NCBI GenBank assembly: GCA_946407095.1
Contig: CAMJMR010000009.1
Span: 1-64,000 of the forward strand
Reading direction: 5' to 3'
DNA: 64,000 nt
Source: an uncultured Selenomonadales bacterium
Lineage (GTDB): Bacteria; Bacillota; Negativicutes; Selenomonadales; Selenomonadaceae
Positions 1 through 10,009 of the stretch are shown in pieces. The first letter of the stretch is position 1. Every line of letters begins with the position of its first letter. The notes under the pieces were generated by a model. It made no database searches and was not told the DNA's origin. It worked only from the letters and a program-made list of their open reading frames with translations. A program made the translations under genes and the position numbers.

Positions 1-53
1 TCAAAATCTGCCGTAGGCAACTACGTGCCGGTTCGAGTCCGGCCTTCGGCACC
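1..53 (+). tRNA. tRNA-Leu(CAA), 3' part only (truncated by window edge)
   Basis: T-arm GTGCCGGTTCGAGTCCGGC, acceptor CTTCGGC plus ACCA; class II variable arm; remaining anticodon-loop piece TCAAAA suggests CAA. Confidence 0.75.
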
Positions 54-81
54 AAAACCGAAAAACTTTTTTCCTAAATAG

Positions 82-113
82 AAAATCCCCTCGTGAAAGC
101 GGGGGGATTTTCG
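82..113. terminator. Rho-independent terminator
   Basis: AAAATCCCC TCGTGAAAGC GGGGGGATTTT hairpin between the tRNA and the convergent DUF192 gene. Confidence 0.75.
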
Positions 114-114
114 T

Positions 115-465
115 TTACAGATTTAAATTTCGAGTGAAGCGTTGCCCGACGGCAAGCTTGAGACGCTCGGCCGCACCGCTCGGCAATTCAAGCGCACCCC
201 ATGCTCCGAAGCAAGCACTCACGCCCAACCACGGCGTCAAGTCGCGCACGATTTTCTTTATGCAAAAATTTTCGTCCAGATAAACCACGTCAATCGCGAA
301 GCGCATGAACAACATATGCACGCTGTTGCACGGCGCAAGCAACAAGCCTTTGCCCTCCTCAAGCCGACGACGAAACATCAGCCCGCGCAGGCGTCCGAAA
401 AAATTATCGGCAAGCTCAACCTCAAGCGTCGCGCCGTTAATGAAAAATTTCTCCATGCCGCTCAT
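115..465 (-). CDS. DUF192 family protein
   Basis: ORF; RLRGLMFRRRL...GLLLAPCNSVHMLFMRFAIDVVYLD is the DUF192 pattern. Confidence 0.8.
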   Translation of the reverse strand: MSGMEKFFINGATLEVELADNFFGRLRGLMFRRRLEEGKGLLLAPCNSVHMLFMRFAIDVVYLDENFCIKKIVRDLTPWLGVSACFGAWGALELPSGAAERLKLAVGQRFTRNLNL

Positions 466-902
466 CTCGTGAACCTTGCCAAGGCCAAAAGCGCAAGCCC
501 AATCGCCAACAGCACGAACAGAATCGGCAACGCAACGAAGAACATCAGCGCGCCGAATGCAATTCCGATTAAGACCATCGCGATTTGCGCAAGGCGGCTG
601 CCGTTAAGCAGGGCGCGAACGAACGAGCTCAGAGCGCGCGTGAAAATATTCGAGCCGCCGAAGCTGACGTAAGTGCCGCGCGTGCTGTAGTCGTAATTGC
701 GCCGTTGACTGCGGAAAGTTTCATCGTTGCGCGCACCTGCCGAGCCCGTCGATTCGGCAGAGCCCGCATCAATCGTCACGCCGTTGAAGAAAGTTTTTTC
801 CGTGCGCGTCATTTCGCGGACGTTGCCCTCCGTGTTTTCGTAGCCGCAAAACGTGCACCGCAACGAATTGCCAAGCTCCTTGCCGCACCGCCGACACTGC
901 AT
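462..902 (-). CDS. Zinc-ribbon membrane protein
   Basis: MQCRRCGKELGNSLRCTFCGYEN zinc ribbon plus two C-terminal hydrophobic segments; internal Met chosen over the longer ORF. Confidence 0.6.
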   Translation of the reverse strand: MQCRRCGKELGNSLRCTFCGYENTEGNVREMTRTEKTFFNGVTIDAGSAESTGSAGARNDETFRSQRRNYDYSTRGTYVSFGGSNIFTRALSSFVRALLNGSRLAQIAMVLIGIAFGALMFFVALPILFVLLAIGLALLALARFTR

Positions 903-907
903 TTTAA

Positions 908-1809
908 TCACGCTCCCAAGAATTTTTTTATGCCCTCCGCCAAGGGGACTTTCGGCGTCCAGCCCGGCAAAAGTTTGTACGAACTCCACTGCACCATAAT
1001 TTCACGCGCCCTGTACGGCCGCCCGCCCCATTCGATTGAAAGTTTCTTGCCCGCCACGCTCTCGAAGATTTTCACGACTTCGCGCAAGGGGATTGGTTTC
1101 GTCGACGACACGCCGTAAGTTCCGCAATAATCGTACTTGCACGCCGCCAACAATTTCCCCGCCAAAACGAACGCCTCAATCACGTCGTCGATATAAACAA
1201 TGTCAATCAGCTGTCCGCCCGGCGACATCTTCAACGTCTCGCCCGTCTCCGAAATTTTTTTCAGCAAGTCCAAAAATTTTTGCCGCTTTTCGTCCGAGCC
1301 GTAAGTATCGAACAAATGTAACGCAATGCATTTCAAATTGCGAACTTCAGCGTAGTATTTGATAATTCCCTCGAAGCATTCTTTCGTTGCCGCGTAAAGA
1401 TTGACGGGGCTATAGTCGGCGTCGTCGAAGTGTTGCGCAAAGGTGCCGACGTTGACGAAGTTGTAAACGTTGTTGGCAACCATCGCGTCCAAAAGCTCCG
1501 TGCCGAAAGTGATATTGCTTTGAATCAGGTCTTGAATGTCCTCGAAGCGGTGAACGTTCATAAAATTCGTCGCCAAGTGATAGACGACGTCGGGGCGGTG
1601 GTCTTCGACGCAAAGGTCGGTTATTATGTCAAGGACGGTGTTGTCTTTGTCGTAGACGTGAAATTGAACGTGCGGCGAAGATTTTCGCTCAGCTCGTCGA
1701 TTTTGGAAGTCGGGCGAACAATCGCGTAAACCTCGTGCCCGTCATTGACAAGCCGCTCGCCCAAGTAATGACCGATAAAGCCCGTGATGCCCGTCATTAA
1801 AATTTTCAT
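908..1809 (-). pseudogene. NAD-dependent epimerase/dehydratase (SDR), frameshifted
   Basis: N-terminal ORF 1624-1809 (MKILMTGITGFIGHYLGERL) and C-terminal ORF 908-1576 lie in different frames; a single shift near 1670-1690 restores ...SKIDELSEKSSPHVQFHVYDKDNTVLDIITDLCVEDHRPDVVYHLATNFM... Confidence 0.7.
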
Positions 1810-1821
1810 ATCAACGCCTCC

Positions 1822-2367
1822 TCAGAAGGGCGAATCGAATTCGGCAAGCGGCGGGTGATTTTGGTCGCGGGTAGAAAGAATCGGCGAATCGCATTGCCAA
1901 TCGATGTTGCACGAGCTCCACAGAATGCCTTTGTCGTTTTCGGGCGAATAAACGCTCGTGACTTTATAAAACATGGTCGCCCGTTCGCTCAACGTCAAGA
2001 AGCCGTGCGCCAGACCTTTCGGGATGTAAAGTATGTTGGCTTTCGCGGCAGTCAGCTCAAAGGCGCAGTGTTTGCCGAACGTCGCGGAATCCTTGCGCAA
2101 GTCGACGAGAACGTCTTTAACCGCGCCCTCCATACAGAGAACAAGCTTGACGTGGTCGGCGGGCGGCGTCTGAAAGTGCATGCCACGCAGAACATTTTTT
2201 ATCGACGTGGAATAATATTCCTCTTTAAAGTCCGTAACTAATCCCAGTTCCGCGAAGGCGTCGGCGTGGAAAGTTTTCACGAACGAGCCGCGACTGTCTC
2301 CGCGAACAATCGGCTGTAACTCAAAGCAACCCTCAAACGGCGTCGAGATTTTTTCAAAAAGTTTCAC
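1822..2367 (-). CDS. dTDP-4-dehydrorhamnose 3,5-epimerase family protein (RfbC-like)
   Basis: GCFELQPIVRGDSRGSFVKTFHADAF...LRGMHFQTPP...VKDVLVDLRKDSATFGK...YIPKGLAHGFLTL. Confidence 0.85.
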   Translation of the reverse strand: MKLFEKISTPFEGCFELQPIVRGDSRGSFVKTFHADAFAELGLVTDFKEEYYSTSIKNVLRGMHFQTPPADHVKLVLCMEGAVKDVLVDLRKDSATFGKHCAFELTAAKANILYIPKGLAHGFLTLSERATMFYKVTSVYSPENDKGILWSSCNIDWQCDSPILSTRDQNHPPLAEFDSPF

Positions 2368-2379
2368 ATTGTCTCCTCC

Positions 2380-2928
2380 TCAAAAGGGCGAATCGAATTC
2401 GGCAAGCGGCGGCAGAGTCGTGTCCTTGTCGGAAAGAATCGGCGAATCGCATTGCCAATCGATGCCGCACGAGCTCCACAGAATGCCTTTGTCGTTTTCG
2501 GGCGAATAAACCGTGGTCGTTTTGCAAACTATAATCGCCCGTTCGCTCAACGTCAAAAAGCCGTGCGCAAAGCCTTTTGGCAGATACATCAAATTCCCCT
2601 TGCTGCCTTCCAAAATGCAAGTCGCGTGCTTGCCGAAGGTCGCAGAGTTTTTTCGCAAGTCAACGGCAACATCCACAACCTTGCCTTCGGGGCAGTAAAC
2701 AAGCTTTTCGTGGTCGTCGGGCGGCATTTGAAAATGAAGTCCGCGCAGAACATTTTTTATCGACGTGGAATAATATTCTTCCTTGAAGTCCGCCGCGAGT
2801 CCAAGCTCCGCGAAGGCGTCGGCGTGGAAAGTTTTCACGAACGAACCGCGTCTGTCGTCGCGAACAATCGGCAAAAGCTCAAAGCAGCCTTCAAGCGGCG
2901 TCGAAATTTTTTCAAACAGATTAGCCAT
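2380..2928 (-). CDS. dTDP-4-dehydrorhamnose 3,5-epimerase family protein (tandem paralog)
   Basis: Near-identical to the downstream 1822-2367 copy over most of its length. Confidence 0.85.
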   Translation of the reverse strand: MANLFEKISTPLEGCFELLPIVRDDRRGSFVKTFHADAFAELGLAADFKEEYYSTSIKNVLRGLHFQMPPDDHEKLVYCPEGKVVDVAVDLRKNSATFGKHATCILEGSKGNLMYLPKGFAHGFLTLSERAIIVCKTTTVYSPENDKGILWSSCGIDWQCDSPILSDKDTTLPPLAEFDSPF

Positions 2929-2930
2929 AG

Positions 2931-3980
2931 TCAGTCCTCCAAAAAAGTTTCAAGTTGTCGTTCCATGCAAGCCGTCAAGTCTCCGCCCGCCCGATAAATT
3001 TTCGTCCAGTCGGCGACCATTTCAATCGCCGTTGCAATGTTCCAGCGCGGTGACCAATCGAAGACGGCTTTTATCTTTGAGCAGTCCAGCTTGAGGAAAT
3101 TCGCTTCGCGCGGCAAGTCGGTTGCCAATGCCTCCCAAGTCAAGCCTTCGCCCCAACAAGCGCAGAAAGTTTTCACAAGCTCGCCCGTCGTCACGCAATC
3201 GCTTTCGTTCGGCCCGACGTTGTAGCTGTCGGCAAAAGTTTTGTCGGCGTATTGAGCCTCGGCAATCATCATGTAGGCAAGCAGCGGCTCCAAGACGTGC
3301 TGATAAGGTCGAATGGAATTCGGGTTGCGGACTTTAATTGTCTCTTCGGCAAGCGCGGCGCGCACGCAGTCGGGAATGATTCTGAACGCCGCGAAGTCTC
3401 CGCCGCCAATGACATTGCCTGCCCGCGCCGTCGAAATCGCCGCTTGAATCTTATCGAAACTCCGCCGATAGCAAGCCGTCACGAGTTCGGAACAACTTTT
3501 GCTGTTCGAGTAGGGGTCAATGCCGTCGAGCGCGTCGGTTTCGCGGTAGCCCCAAGCCCATTCGTTATTGTGATAGACTTTGTCGGTCGTGACGTTCAGG
3601 AAGGATTTGACGGTCGAGCTTTGCCGCACGCACTCCAAAATGTTCACGGTGCCCATGACGTTGGTTGCGTAAGTGTCGGCGGGATTTTTGTAGCCCTCCA
3701 AGACGAGCGGCTGGGCAGCCATGTGGAAAACTATTTCAGGTTGAGCGGCGTCGAAAGTTTCCTTCAGCCTGTCGAAGTCGCGCACGTCGCCGATAACCGA
3801 ATGAATTTTTTTGTCCAATTCAAGCAACTCAAAGAGACTCGGCGAAGTGGGCGGCTCAAGCGCGTAACCCGTGACCTGCGCGCCGAAGTGATTCAATACG
3901 ACTACAAGCCACGCGCCCTTGAAGCCCGTGTGTCCCGTCACGAAAATTTTTTTGCCGTGCCAAAAATTTTTATTTGTCAT
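2931..3980 (-). CDS. rfbG: CDP-glucose 4,6-dehydratase
   Basis: KKIFVTGHTGFKGAWLVVVLNHFGAQVTGYALEPPTSPSLFELLEL; adjacent to rfbF-type cytidylyltransferase. Confidence 0.88.
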   Translation of the reverse strand: MTNKNFWHGKKIFVTGHTGFKGAWLVVVLNHFGAQVTGYALEPPTSPSLFELLELDKKIHSVIGDVRDFDRLKETFDAAQPEIVFHMAAQPLVLEGYKNPADTYATNVMGTVNILECVRQSSTVKSFLNVTTDKVYHNNEWAWGYRETDALDGIDPYSNSKSCSELVTACYRRSFDKIQAAISTARAGNVIGGGDFAAFRIIPDCVRAALAEETIKVRNPNSIRPYQHVLEPLLAYMMIAEAQYADKTFADSYNVGPNESDCVTTGELVKTFCACWGEGLTWEALATDLPREANFLKLDCSKIKAVFDWSPRWNIATAIEMVADWTKIYRAGGDLTACMERQLETFLED

Positions 3981-4107
3981 AACTCAATCCCCACGATTCG
4001 GTCTTGTTTCGGTTGCAATGTGACGATTGATAGCAATTCCGGCAATGGGGAGGCATGTTTGCGGCGTCGTTGACCGTGGTGCGGAACGCCTGAAATTTTT
4101 CGCCGTT

Positions 4108-4698
4108 TCACATTTCCGCGAAAGTCGCGTACTCATAGAAGCGGAAAAATTTTTCGGACGTGGACATGCACGGGCGAAGTAACTGTCAAAGCCCAAAAAC
4201 AAATCGCGCCGGCCGACGAAGCAATCTTTATGCGGCTTATCGCCGGCGGGGTCTTCGCCCGGCAAATGCGGCAACTTTATCAGGATGCCCGGCTCATCGC
4301 CAATTTCAACCGTCTTTTGAAAAACTTCAGCAAGGGATTCTGTTATCCCTCGGCCGGTACCTGATAATTTTGTTGAAGTTATCGCCGCGTCGAATGCGAT
4401 TGTTGGTATCTGCGCGGGCATCGTCTAGGCTTACGGCACTTATGTCGACGTGACGATTAAAAATTTCGTTCTTAAGTTCGCCGAGTTTCATGCCGTTTGT
4501 GCAGAAATATTTTCGCACGGAGAATGCGTCAAGCTGTCTTAGAATTTCGGCAAATTGCGGGCGGCGCGGCGCGGATTTTAAAATCGTCCTGCGCGCGTCG
4601 ACCTCTTTCAGATTGAGTTCGGAATTTTGTTTCTGTTCCTTCGTGAGCGGAAATCTGTCGAATAAAAATTTAGTTTTGGCACGTAAAATATTTGTCAT
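4108..4698 (-). pseudogene. Decayed ORF of unknown function in the sugar cluster
   Basis: ORFs 4327-4698 and 3984-4421 in different frames, with a third frame (MSTSEKFFRFYEYATFAEM*) reaching a stop at 4108; reads as one gene broken by at least two shifts. Confidence 0.45.
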
Positions 4699-4797
4699 AA
4701 CTCAACCTCCGCAACAATTTGGCAATCGAAAATTGTTGCGGCATGAGCCCTTGCGTTAATTTATCCCGATAAGCATTCCCCCTTTGCCGAAAATCTT

Positions 4798-6067
4798 TCA
4801 AAGCATGTATCGGCAATCGACAATTTTTTTGTTGCCGATCGGGGGGATTGTTTTGAACTCTTCCCAAGCCGTCACGATAGCGATAACGTCAGCCGCATCG
4901 TAAACGGCTTTGGCAGAGTCAAAAATTTTTATCGGCAAGTCGGGGTAGTGTTGTTTGAATTCGTCATTGGCGGCGGGGTCGTAAACAACGACGTTTTGGT
5001 AACCCGCGCCGAAAATTTCGCGAATGATTCGGGCGGCGGGCGTATCGCGAACGTCATCACTCAACGGCTTGAAACTCAAGCCCAAAATCCCGACGACAGT
5101 CGATTTGTCCAAACCGTCAACGATGCGGCGGGCAATCGTCTTCGGGCGGGCGTCGTTCGTCGCTATGACGTTCTTCAAAATCGGCGGCTCGAAGCCTTTG
5201 ACTTTGCTCTGCGCCAAAAGTGCGTTCGTGTCTTTCGGGAGGCAGTAACCGCCGTAGCCGCAACCGGGATAAACGTAAGAGGTCATGCCACAGCGATTAT
5301 TTAATCCCCCCCCCCACGGCGATATTCCAACGCTTGTCCATGTGAAGAATTCTGAACGCCTCGGCAACGTCAATGCCGCCGATTGTGTCGGCAACCTGCG
5401 CCATCTCGTTTGAGTAGCTTATCAGCGTGGCAAGCAGGGTGTTCGACAGGTATTTGATGAATTCGCCCGTCGAAGGCGTCACGCATTTAATCGGGGCATT
5501 CAGCGGAGTGTAAAGCGTCGTCAAAACTTCGCGGGCGCGTTCCTCGTCGGTGCCGATAACGATTCTGTCCGCGCCGATAAAGTCTTCCCAACAATGCCCC
5601 TCGCGGAGAAATTCGGGATTGTTGGCGACGGCAAAATTTTTCTCGCCGCATTTCGACTTGACGTGGGGAATAATTTTTTCGGCAGTCGTCGAGGGCGGTA
5701 TCGTCGATTTGGTGACGAGCACGCGAAATTTATCGTCGGCGACCGCCTCAATCGTCGTGTCAATCGCCGCGAACAGGTACGTCAAATCTGCGCTGCCATC
5801 TTCGCCGTAGGGCGTGCCCACGCAATAAAAAATAACTTCGCTGTCGGAAACCGACGCCGCAACGTCGTCCGTCACGAAAAAATTTTTGTCCAGATGAGTT
5901 TTCAAAACTTCGTCCATATGCGGCTCAAGGAAAGGCAATTGTCCGCCGCGCAGAGTCTTTTTTCGAGCCGCGTCAACGTCGACGCCGTAAACCTTGTTGC
6001 CGATATGCGCCAAGCCCAGAGCCGTTGTCAATCCCACGAAGCCCAAGCCGAAAACCGTAACGTTCAT
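4798..6067 (-). pseudogene. UDP-glucose/GDP-mannose dehydrogenase family protein, frameshifted at a G10 tract (possibly phase-variable)
   Basis: N-terminal ORF 5297-6067 (MNVTVFGLGFVGLTTALGLAHIGNKVYGVDVD) and C-terminal part in 4798-5394 (LNNRCGMTSYVYPGCGYGGYCLPKDTNAL...); junction is C10 at 5306-5315. Confidence 0.85.
5306..5315. repeat. Homopolymer C10 (G10 on the coding strand)
   Basis: ttaat-CCCCCCCCCC-acggc; 9 or 12 nt would restore the frame. Confidence 0.95.
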
Positions 6068-7140
6068 GCCCGCGCCTCCTTAAGGAAGGTTAAAAATCTG
6101 CGAACTCCCTCGTCAACCAAAATTGTCGGGTTGTAATGCAAAAGCCTCCGCGCCTTATCAAGGACGGGACAACGGCGTTGAGGATTGTTCGTCAAATATT
6201 CTTTGTCGTCGCTCACGGCGTAGCGCACTTGCCCGCGATAGTTCAAAAGTTCCGCGCCCGCCGCCCGATAAATTTCCGCAAGCTCCGCGATTGAAATTTC
6301 GGGCTTGTCCATGCCGATGTTGAAGTAATCGTAACGACTGTGCAGGAGGATTTTCAGATAACCGGCGGCGGCGTCGGCAATGTGGCAGAAAGTTCGTTTC
6401 GGCGCGCCGTTCGACAGAATCACGATGTCCTTGCCCTCCAGGACGTTTTTGGCGAAGTCGGCAGGCACGCGCTTATCGTTTAGCTTCATGCCGGGGCCGT
6501 AGTTGTTGAACGGGCGCACGACACCGATTGGCATATCGTAAACTTGCGCGAAAACTTTGCAGAGGGTCTCGCCGAAACGCTTTGACTCGTCGTAGCAAGC
6601 ACGCGGTCCCGTCGCGCTGACGTTGCCGTTGTAATATTCGTCGGTCGGCACATGTTCGGGCGGCGGGTCACCGTAAATTTCACTCGACGAAAAGAACAGC
6701 AAGCCCGCCAAGTTTTTGTCGCGATAAAAGTCCAAGAGGCGGCGCAAGCCCCAAATGTTGGCGTCAATGGTTTCAAGCGGGTGCAGGCGATAGAAAGTCG
6801 GCGAAGCTATCGACGCCATATGAATCACGAAATTAGCCTCGGCCGCCCCGTCAATCGCCGCAACGTCGTCACGAATCACGTCGAATTTTTCAAAGGCAAA
6901 GTGTTTGTCGCCCGTGAAGTTCGCTTGCCACGTGGGCGCGCCCAACATGAAATTATCCAGGCATATGATTTTCTTTAAGCCCAACTCTGCGCGGAAACGG
7001 CAGAAAAAATTCGTCAAGTAGTAGCCGATAAAACCCGCGCTACCCGTGAGCAGAATCGTGCCGCCCAAAAATTTTTGCCGCTCGGCGTCGGAAAGGCTCT
7101 TGTAAGTGTGTTGCAAGTCTCGTTCAATTTGCGGAATCAT
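6064..7140 (-). CDS. NAD-dependent epimerase/dehydratase (UDP-glucuronate decarboxylase/SDR type)
   Basis: ILLTGSAGFIGYYLTNFF...SSSEIYGDPPPEHVPTDE...ACYDESKRFGETL. Confidence 0.82.
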   Translation of the reverse strand: MIPQIERDLQHTYKSLSDAERQKFLGGTILLTGSAGFIGYYLTNFFCRFRAELGLKKIICLDNFMLGAPTWQANFTGDKHFAFEKFDVIRDDVAAIDGAAEANFVIHMASIASPTFYRLHPLETIDANIWGLRRLLDFYRDKNLAGLLFFSSSEIYGDPPPEHVPTDEYYNGNVSATGPRACYDESKRFGETLCKVFAQVYDMPIGVVRPFNNYGPGMKLNDKRVPADFAKNVLEGKDIVILSNGAPKRTFCHIADAAAGYLKILLHSRYDYFNIGMDKPEISIAELAEIYRAAGAELLNYRGQVRYAVSDDKEYLTNNPQRRCPVLDKARRLLHYNPTILVDEGVRRFLTFLKEARA

Positions 7141-7149
7141 AAAGTCACC

Positions 7150-7917
7150 TCAATCCCAAATCTTCCAAGGCGCGCCGCTCTGCCAAAGTTCCTCAAGTCT
7201 GTTTTTGTCGCGGAGGGTGTCCATGCACTGCCAGAAGCCCTCGTGACGATAAGCCGCAACTTGCCCGTCGCGCGTCAAAGCTTTCATCGGTTCCTGTTCC
7301 AACGAAACATTGCCGACAAGATAATCGAAGACCGCCGCGTTCATTACCATGTAGCCCGCGTTAATCCAGCCGACGTCTTCCTTGCTTTTCTCGCGGAAGG
7401 CAAGCACATTGTCGCCGTCAAAGTCAATGTAGCCGAAACGACTTTCCGGCTTGACTGCGGTTATAGTGCAGATTTTTCCGTGCGCCTCGTGAAACATCAA
7501 CAGCGCGTTGATGTTGACGTCAGAGACGCCGTCGCCGTAAGTGAGGAAAAAATTTTCACCGTCGACGTAGGGCTGAATTTTTTTTACGCGCGCGCCCGTC
7601 AGCGTGCCGTAGCCCGTGTCGACGACCGTAACCTTCCACGCCTCGGCAAAGTTGTTGTGGACGGTGATTCGGTTTTCGCCTTGAAAGTCAAACGTCACAT
7701 CGCTGTTGTGGAGCGTGTAGTCCGCGAAAAATTTTTTTATGACGTGTTGCTTGTAGCCCGCGCAGATTATGAACTCGTTGTGTCCGAAATGCGCGTATTC
7801 CTTCATGATGTGCCAAAGAATCGGCTTTCCGCCGATTTCAATCATCGGCTTAGGGATAATCATAGATTCTTCGCTGATGCGCGTGCCGAAGCCGCCCGCC
7901 AAAATTACGACCTTCAA
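7150..7917 (-). CDS. rfbF: Glucose-1-phosphate cytidylyltransferase
   Basis: MKVVILAGGFGTRISEESMIIPKPMIEIGGKPILWHIMKEYAHFG; sits in a cluster with rfbG. Confidence 0.92.
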   Translation of the reverse strand: MKVVILAGGFGTRISEESMIIPKPMIEIGGKPILWHIMKEYAHFGHNEFIICAGYKQHVIKKFFADYTLHNSDVTFDFQGENRITVHNNFAEAWKVTVVDTGYGTLTGARVKKIQPYVDGENFFLTYGDGVSDVNINALLMFHEAHGKICTITAVKPESRFGYIDFDGDNVLAFREKSKEDVGWINAGYMVMNAAVFDYLVGNVSLEQEPMKALTRDGQVAAYRHEGFWQCMDTLRDKNRLEELWQSGAPWKIWD

Positions 7918-7941
7918 AGATTTTCACCTCGTTAAGAATTT

Positions 7942-10008
7942 TTAAGCTTTACGCCGGTTGAGGAAAAATTGCAGGACAACAATCATCACCGCGCCGATTA
8001 TCGCGCCGGGGATAAGCCCGTCGAGCCCGCGCATGAACGACATAAAAATCGGCGTGCGCATGTGAGCGAACGTTTCGACCATCGAGCTTTGACCGATTGT
8101 CCCCGCCATAATCAGCACGAAGCAAATCGATTTCGGGAACTTCTTCAGGAAGGCGGCGAACGCCAACATGAACGCGGGGTGCCCGAAGAAAATTTCCTTC
8201 GAACGCGGGCGGGCGTAAAACATTTGCTCCAGCATGGCGCGAACTTTTATTTCAAAGCCCGAAACCGGCATCCCCGACGTGTGACCGCTCCTGGCTATCA
8301 AAACCACGAACGCGCCCATAACGACCAGCAACGCCAAAAACATTTTCACGCTGATTGATTTGTCCAGAAGCTCCTTTATCTGTTGAGTGGCAGGGACGTT
8401 CTTCCGCAGTTCGTCGACGACGTTAAACCTTTGCAGGAACGCCACGGCTACCAAGACCAGCGGCAGGATAAACGTCAACTTTATGCCGCGAAAGATTTCA
8501 AACTCCAAAAAGTACGACACGTCCGACAGCGCGCCCGACAAATACGCCGCGCCCGTCATTGCCGTCACGCCCGTGACCAAAAGCGCGAAGCCCGATATCC
8601 AAACCAACTGAGCCGTCGACAAATTTTCTTTGAGCCGCGCCGTCCGATTTTGCACGCGTACTTTGTATTGAATCACGCGCAACAAGTCCAGCTGCCAAAT
8701 TATCGCCAAGGCGGGGAAAAGGTTTGCGCTAGCCAATGCCGCCAACAATCTGACTTTGCCGCCCGCGCCCATTAAAATCGGTATCGCCGCGCAGATTGCG
8801 ATTATCGCGAACAGCCGCAGTTGAAGTTTCCGATTGCGATTGAGCCGCCGCGATATTAACGACAGGTAAAGCACGCCCGCCGCCGCCACGCCGACAATCA
8901 CCAGCGCGCGCAGTATGACGTTCGGATAATAATTTTCAAAGGTGCCCGCCTTGCCGAAAGTGAAGCCGTCGCGTTCGAGGACTGCGCGGACTTCGCGAAA
9001 ATATTTCATGTTCGTTTCGAGCAAAGTAGTTTCGGGTTCGGGCTTATCGTAAATGCGCAGGAGGTTGATTCGGATGTTGCGCTCTCTGTCGGTCGTAGAC
9101 CAGCGATTGACGGCCGTCGACAGGGCAAGCTTAGGCTGTTCGTCCTTGGGTATGGCGTAGAGGCGCGCCACGCTGTCTTCGCCGATTTTTTGCACCAAGT
9201 AGTACATGCCCATTTGCGGATAGAATTGCAGTTGTGTGAAGTGCTCAATCACACCGAAAGTAATTTTGCGGCGCATCATGTTCATTGCGGTCAAGTCGAG
9301 GAAATTGGACGCGCCGAGGACTTCGGGGCCGTCGAAAACGATTTCGGAAATGGGATAGCCTTCAATCCTGCCGAAAAAAAATTGGACGTTCTCCGCCGTG
9401 CACTTTTGGAAATTCATCGGGCGGGCGAGAATCGTGAAGCCGAAGGCGCGAGCCTTATTCATTTCGTCGCGCGGCAGGCAAAGCGGCATTTTCATCAGCG
9501 CGCCGAATTGCGCCTTGACTTCGATGACTTCAATGCCGCCGACAGAAAAAATTTTGACGCGCTCCGAGCCGAGCCGCTGAATCAACGCCTCCTTGGTGTC
9601 GTAGTAGCTGTCGAGGTCGCCGCCGATAACGTAAACCCTGTTGGGCGCGATAAGTCCGAATTCAATCGTTTGACGCCAAAGGTCGTTGGACAAGGTGCCG
9701 CTCTGATAGTGCGCAAGAATTTCGCTGCCCGCCAACGTGAAGACTTTGCCGGTGCGCGCCAGCTTTTCCAGTGACGAATCGTAAATCGCAAGGGACGTAA
9801 TGCCCGCCTCTTTGGTCAGCTTCAGCACGTCGTCAAGCTCAAGCCCTTCGCGTTCGGCAAGGTCGACGATGCTTTGATAGTCAACCGCCAAGTCGATTTG
9901 CTTGTTCTCGGACTCTACGAAGAAACGTTGCCCCGCGATAATCAGCGCGGCGAACAAGCCCACTCCGATTGCCGCCAGCAGTACCCGATTGTATGTAAAT
10001 TTCTTCAT
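7942..10008 (-). CDS. DUF5693 family multi-pass membrane protein
   Basis: 688-aa ORF; N-terminal anchor, VVDLAEREGL-type N-domain, several C-terminal TM segments. Confidence 0.7.
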   Translation of the reverse strand: MKKFTYNRVLLAAIGVGLFAALIIAGQRFFVESENKQIDLAVDYQSIVDLAEREGLELDDVLKLTKEAGITSLAIYDSSLEKLARTGKVFTLAGSEILAHYQSGTLSNDLWRQTIEFGLIAPNRVYVIGGDLDSYYDTKEALIQRLGSERVKIFSVGGIEVIEVKAQFGALMKMPLCLPRDEMNKARAFGFTILARPMNFQKCTAENVQFFFGRIEGYPISEIVFDGPEVLGASNFLDLTAMNMMRRKITFGVIEHFTQLQFYPQMGMYYLVQKIGEDSVARLYAIPKDEQPKLALSTAVNRWSTTDRERNIRINLLRIYDKPEPETTLLETNMKYFREVRAVLERDGFTFGKAGTFENYYPNVILRALVIVGVAAAGVLYLSLISRRLNRNRKLQLRLFAIIAICAAIPILMGAGGKVRLLAALASANLFPALAIIWQLDLLRVIQYKVRVQNRTARLKENLSTAQLVWISGFALLVTGVTAMTGAAYLSGALSDVSYFLEFEIFRGIKLTFILPLVLVAVAFLQRFNVVDELRKNVPATQQIKELLDKSISVKMFLALLVVMGAFVVLIARSGHTSGMPVSGFEIKVRAMLEQMFYARPRSKEIFFGHPAFMLAFAAFLKKFPKSICFVLIMAGTIGQSSMVETFAHMRTPIFMSFMRGLDGLIPGAIIGAVMIVVLQFFLNRRKA

Positions 10009-10009
10009 A

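Noticed and set aside
7075-7935. 286-aa ORF opposite rfbF
   Set aside because: Shadow ORF; the sense strand carries an unmistakable nucleotidyltransferase
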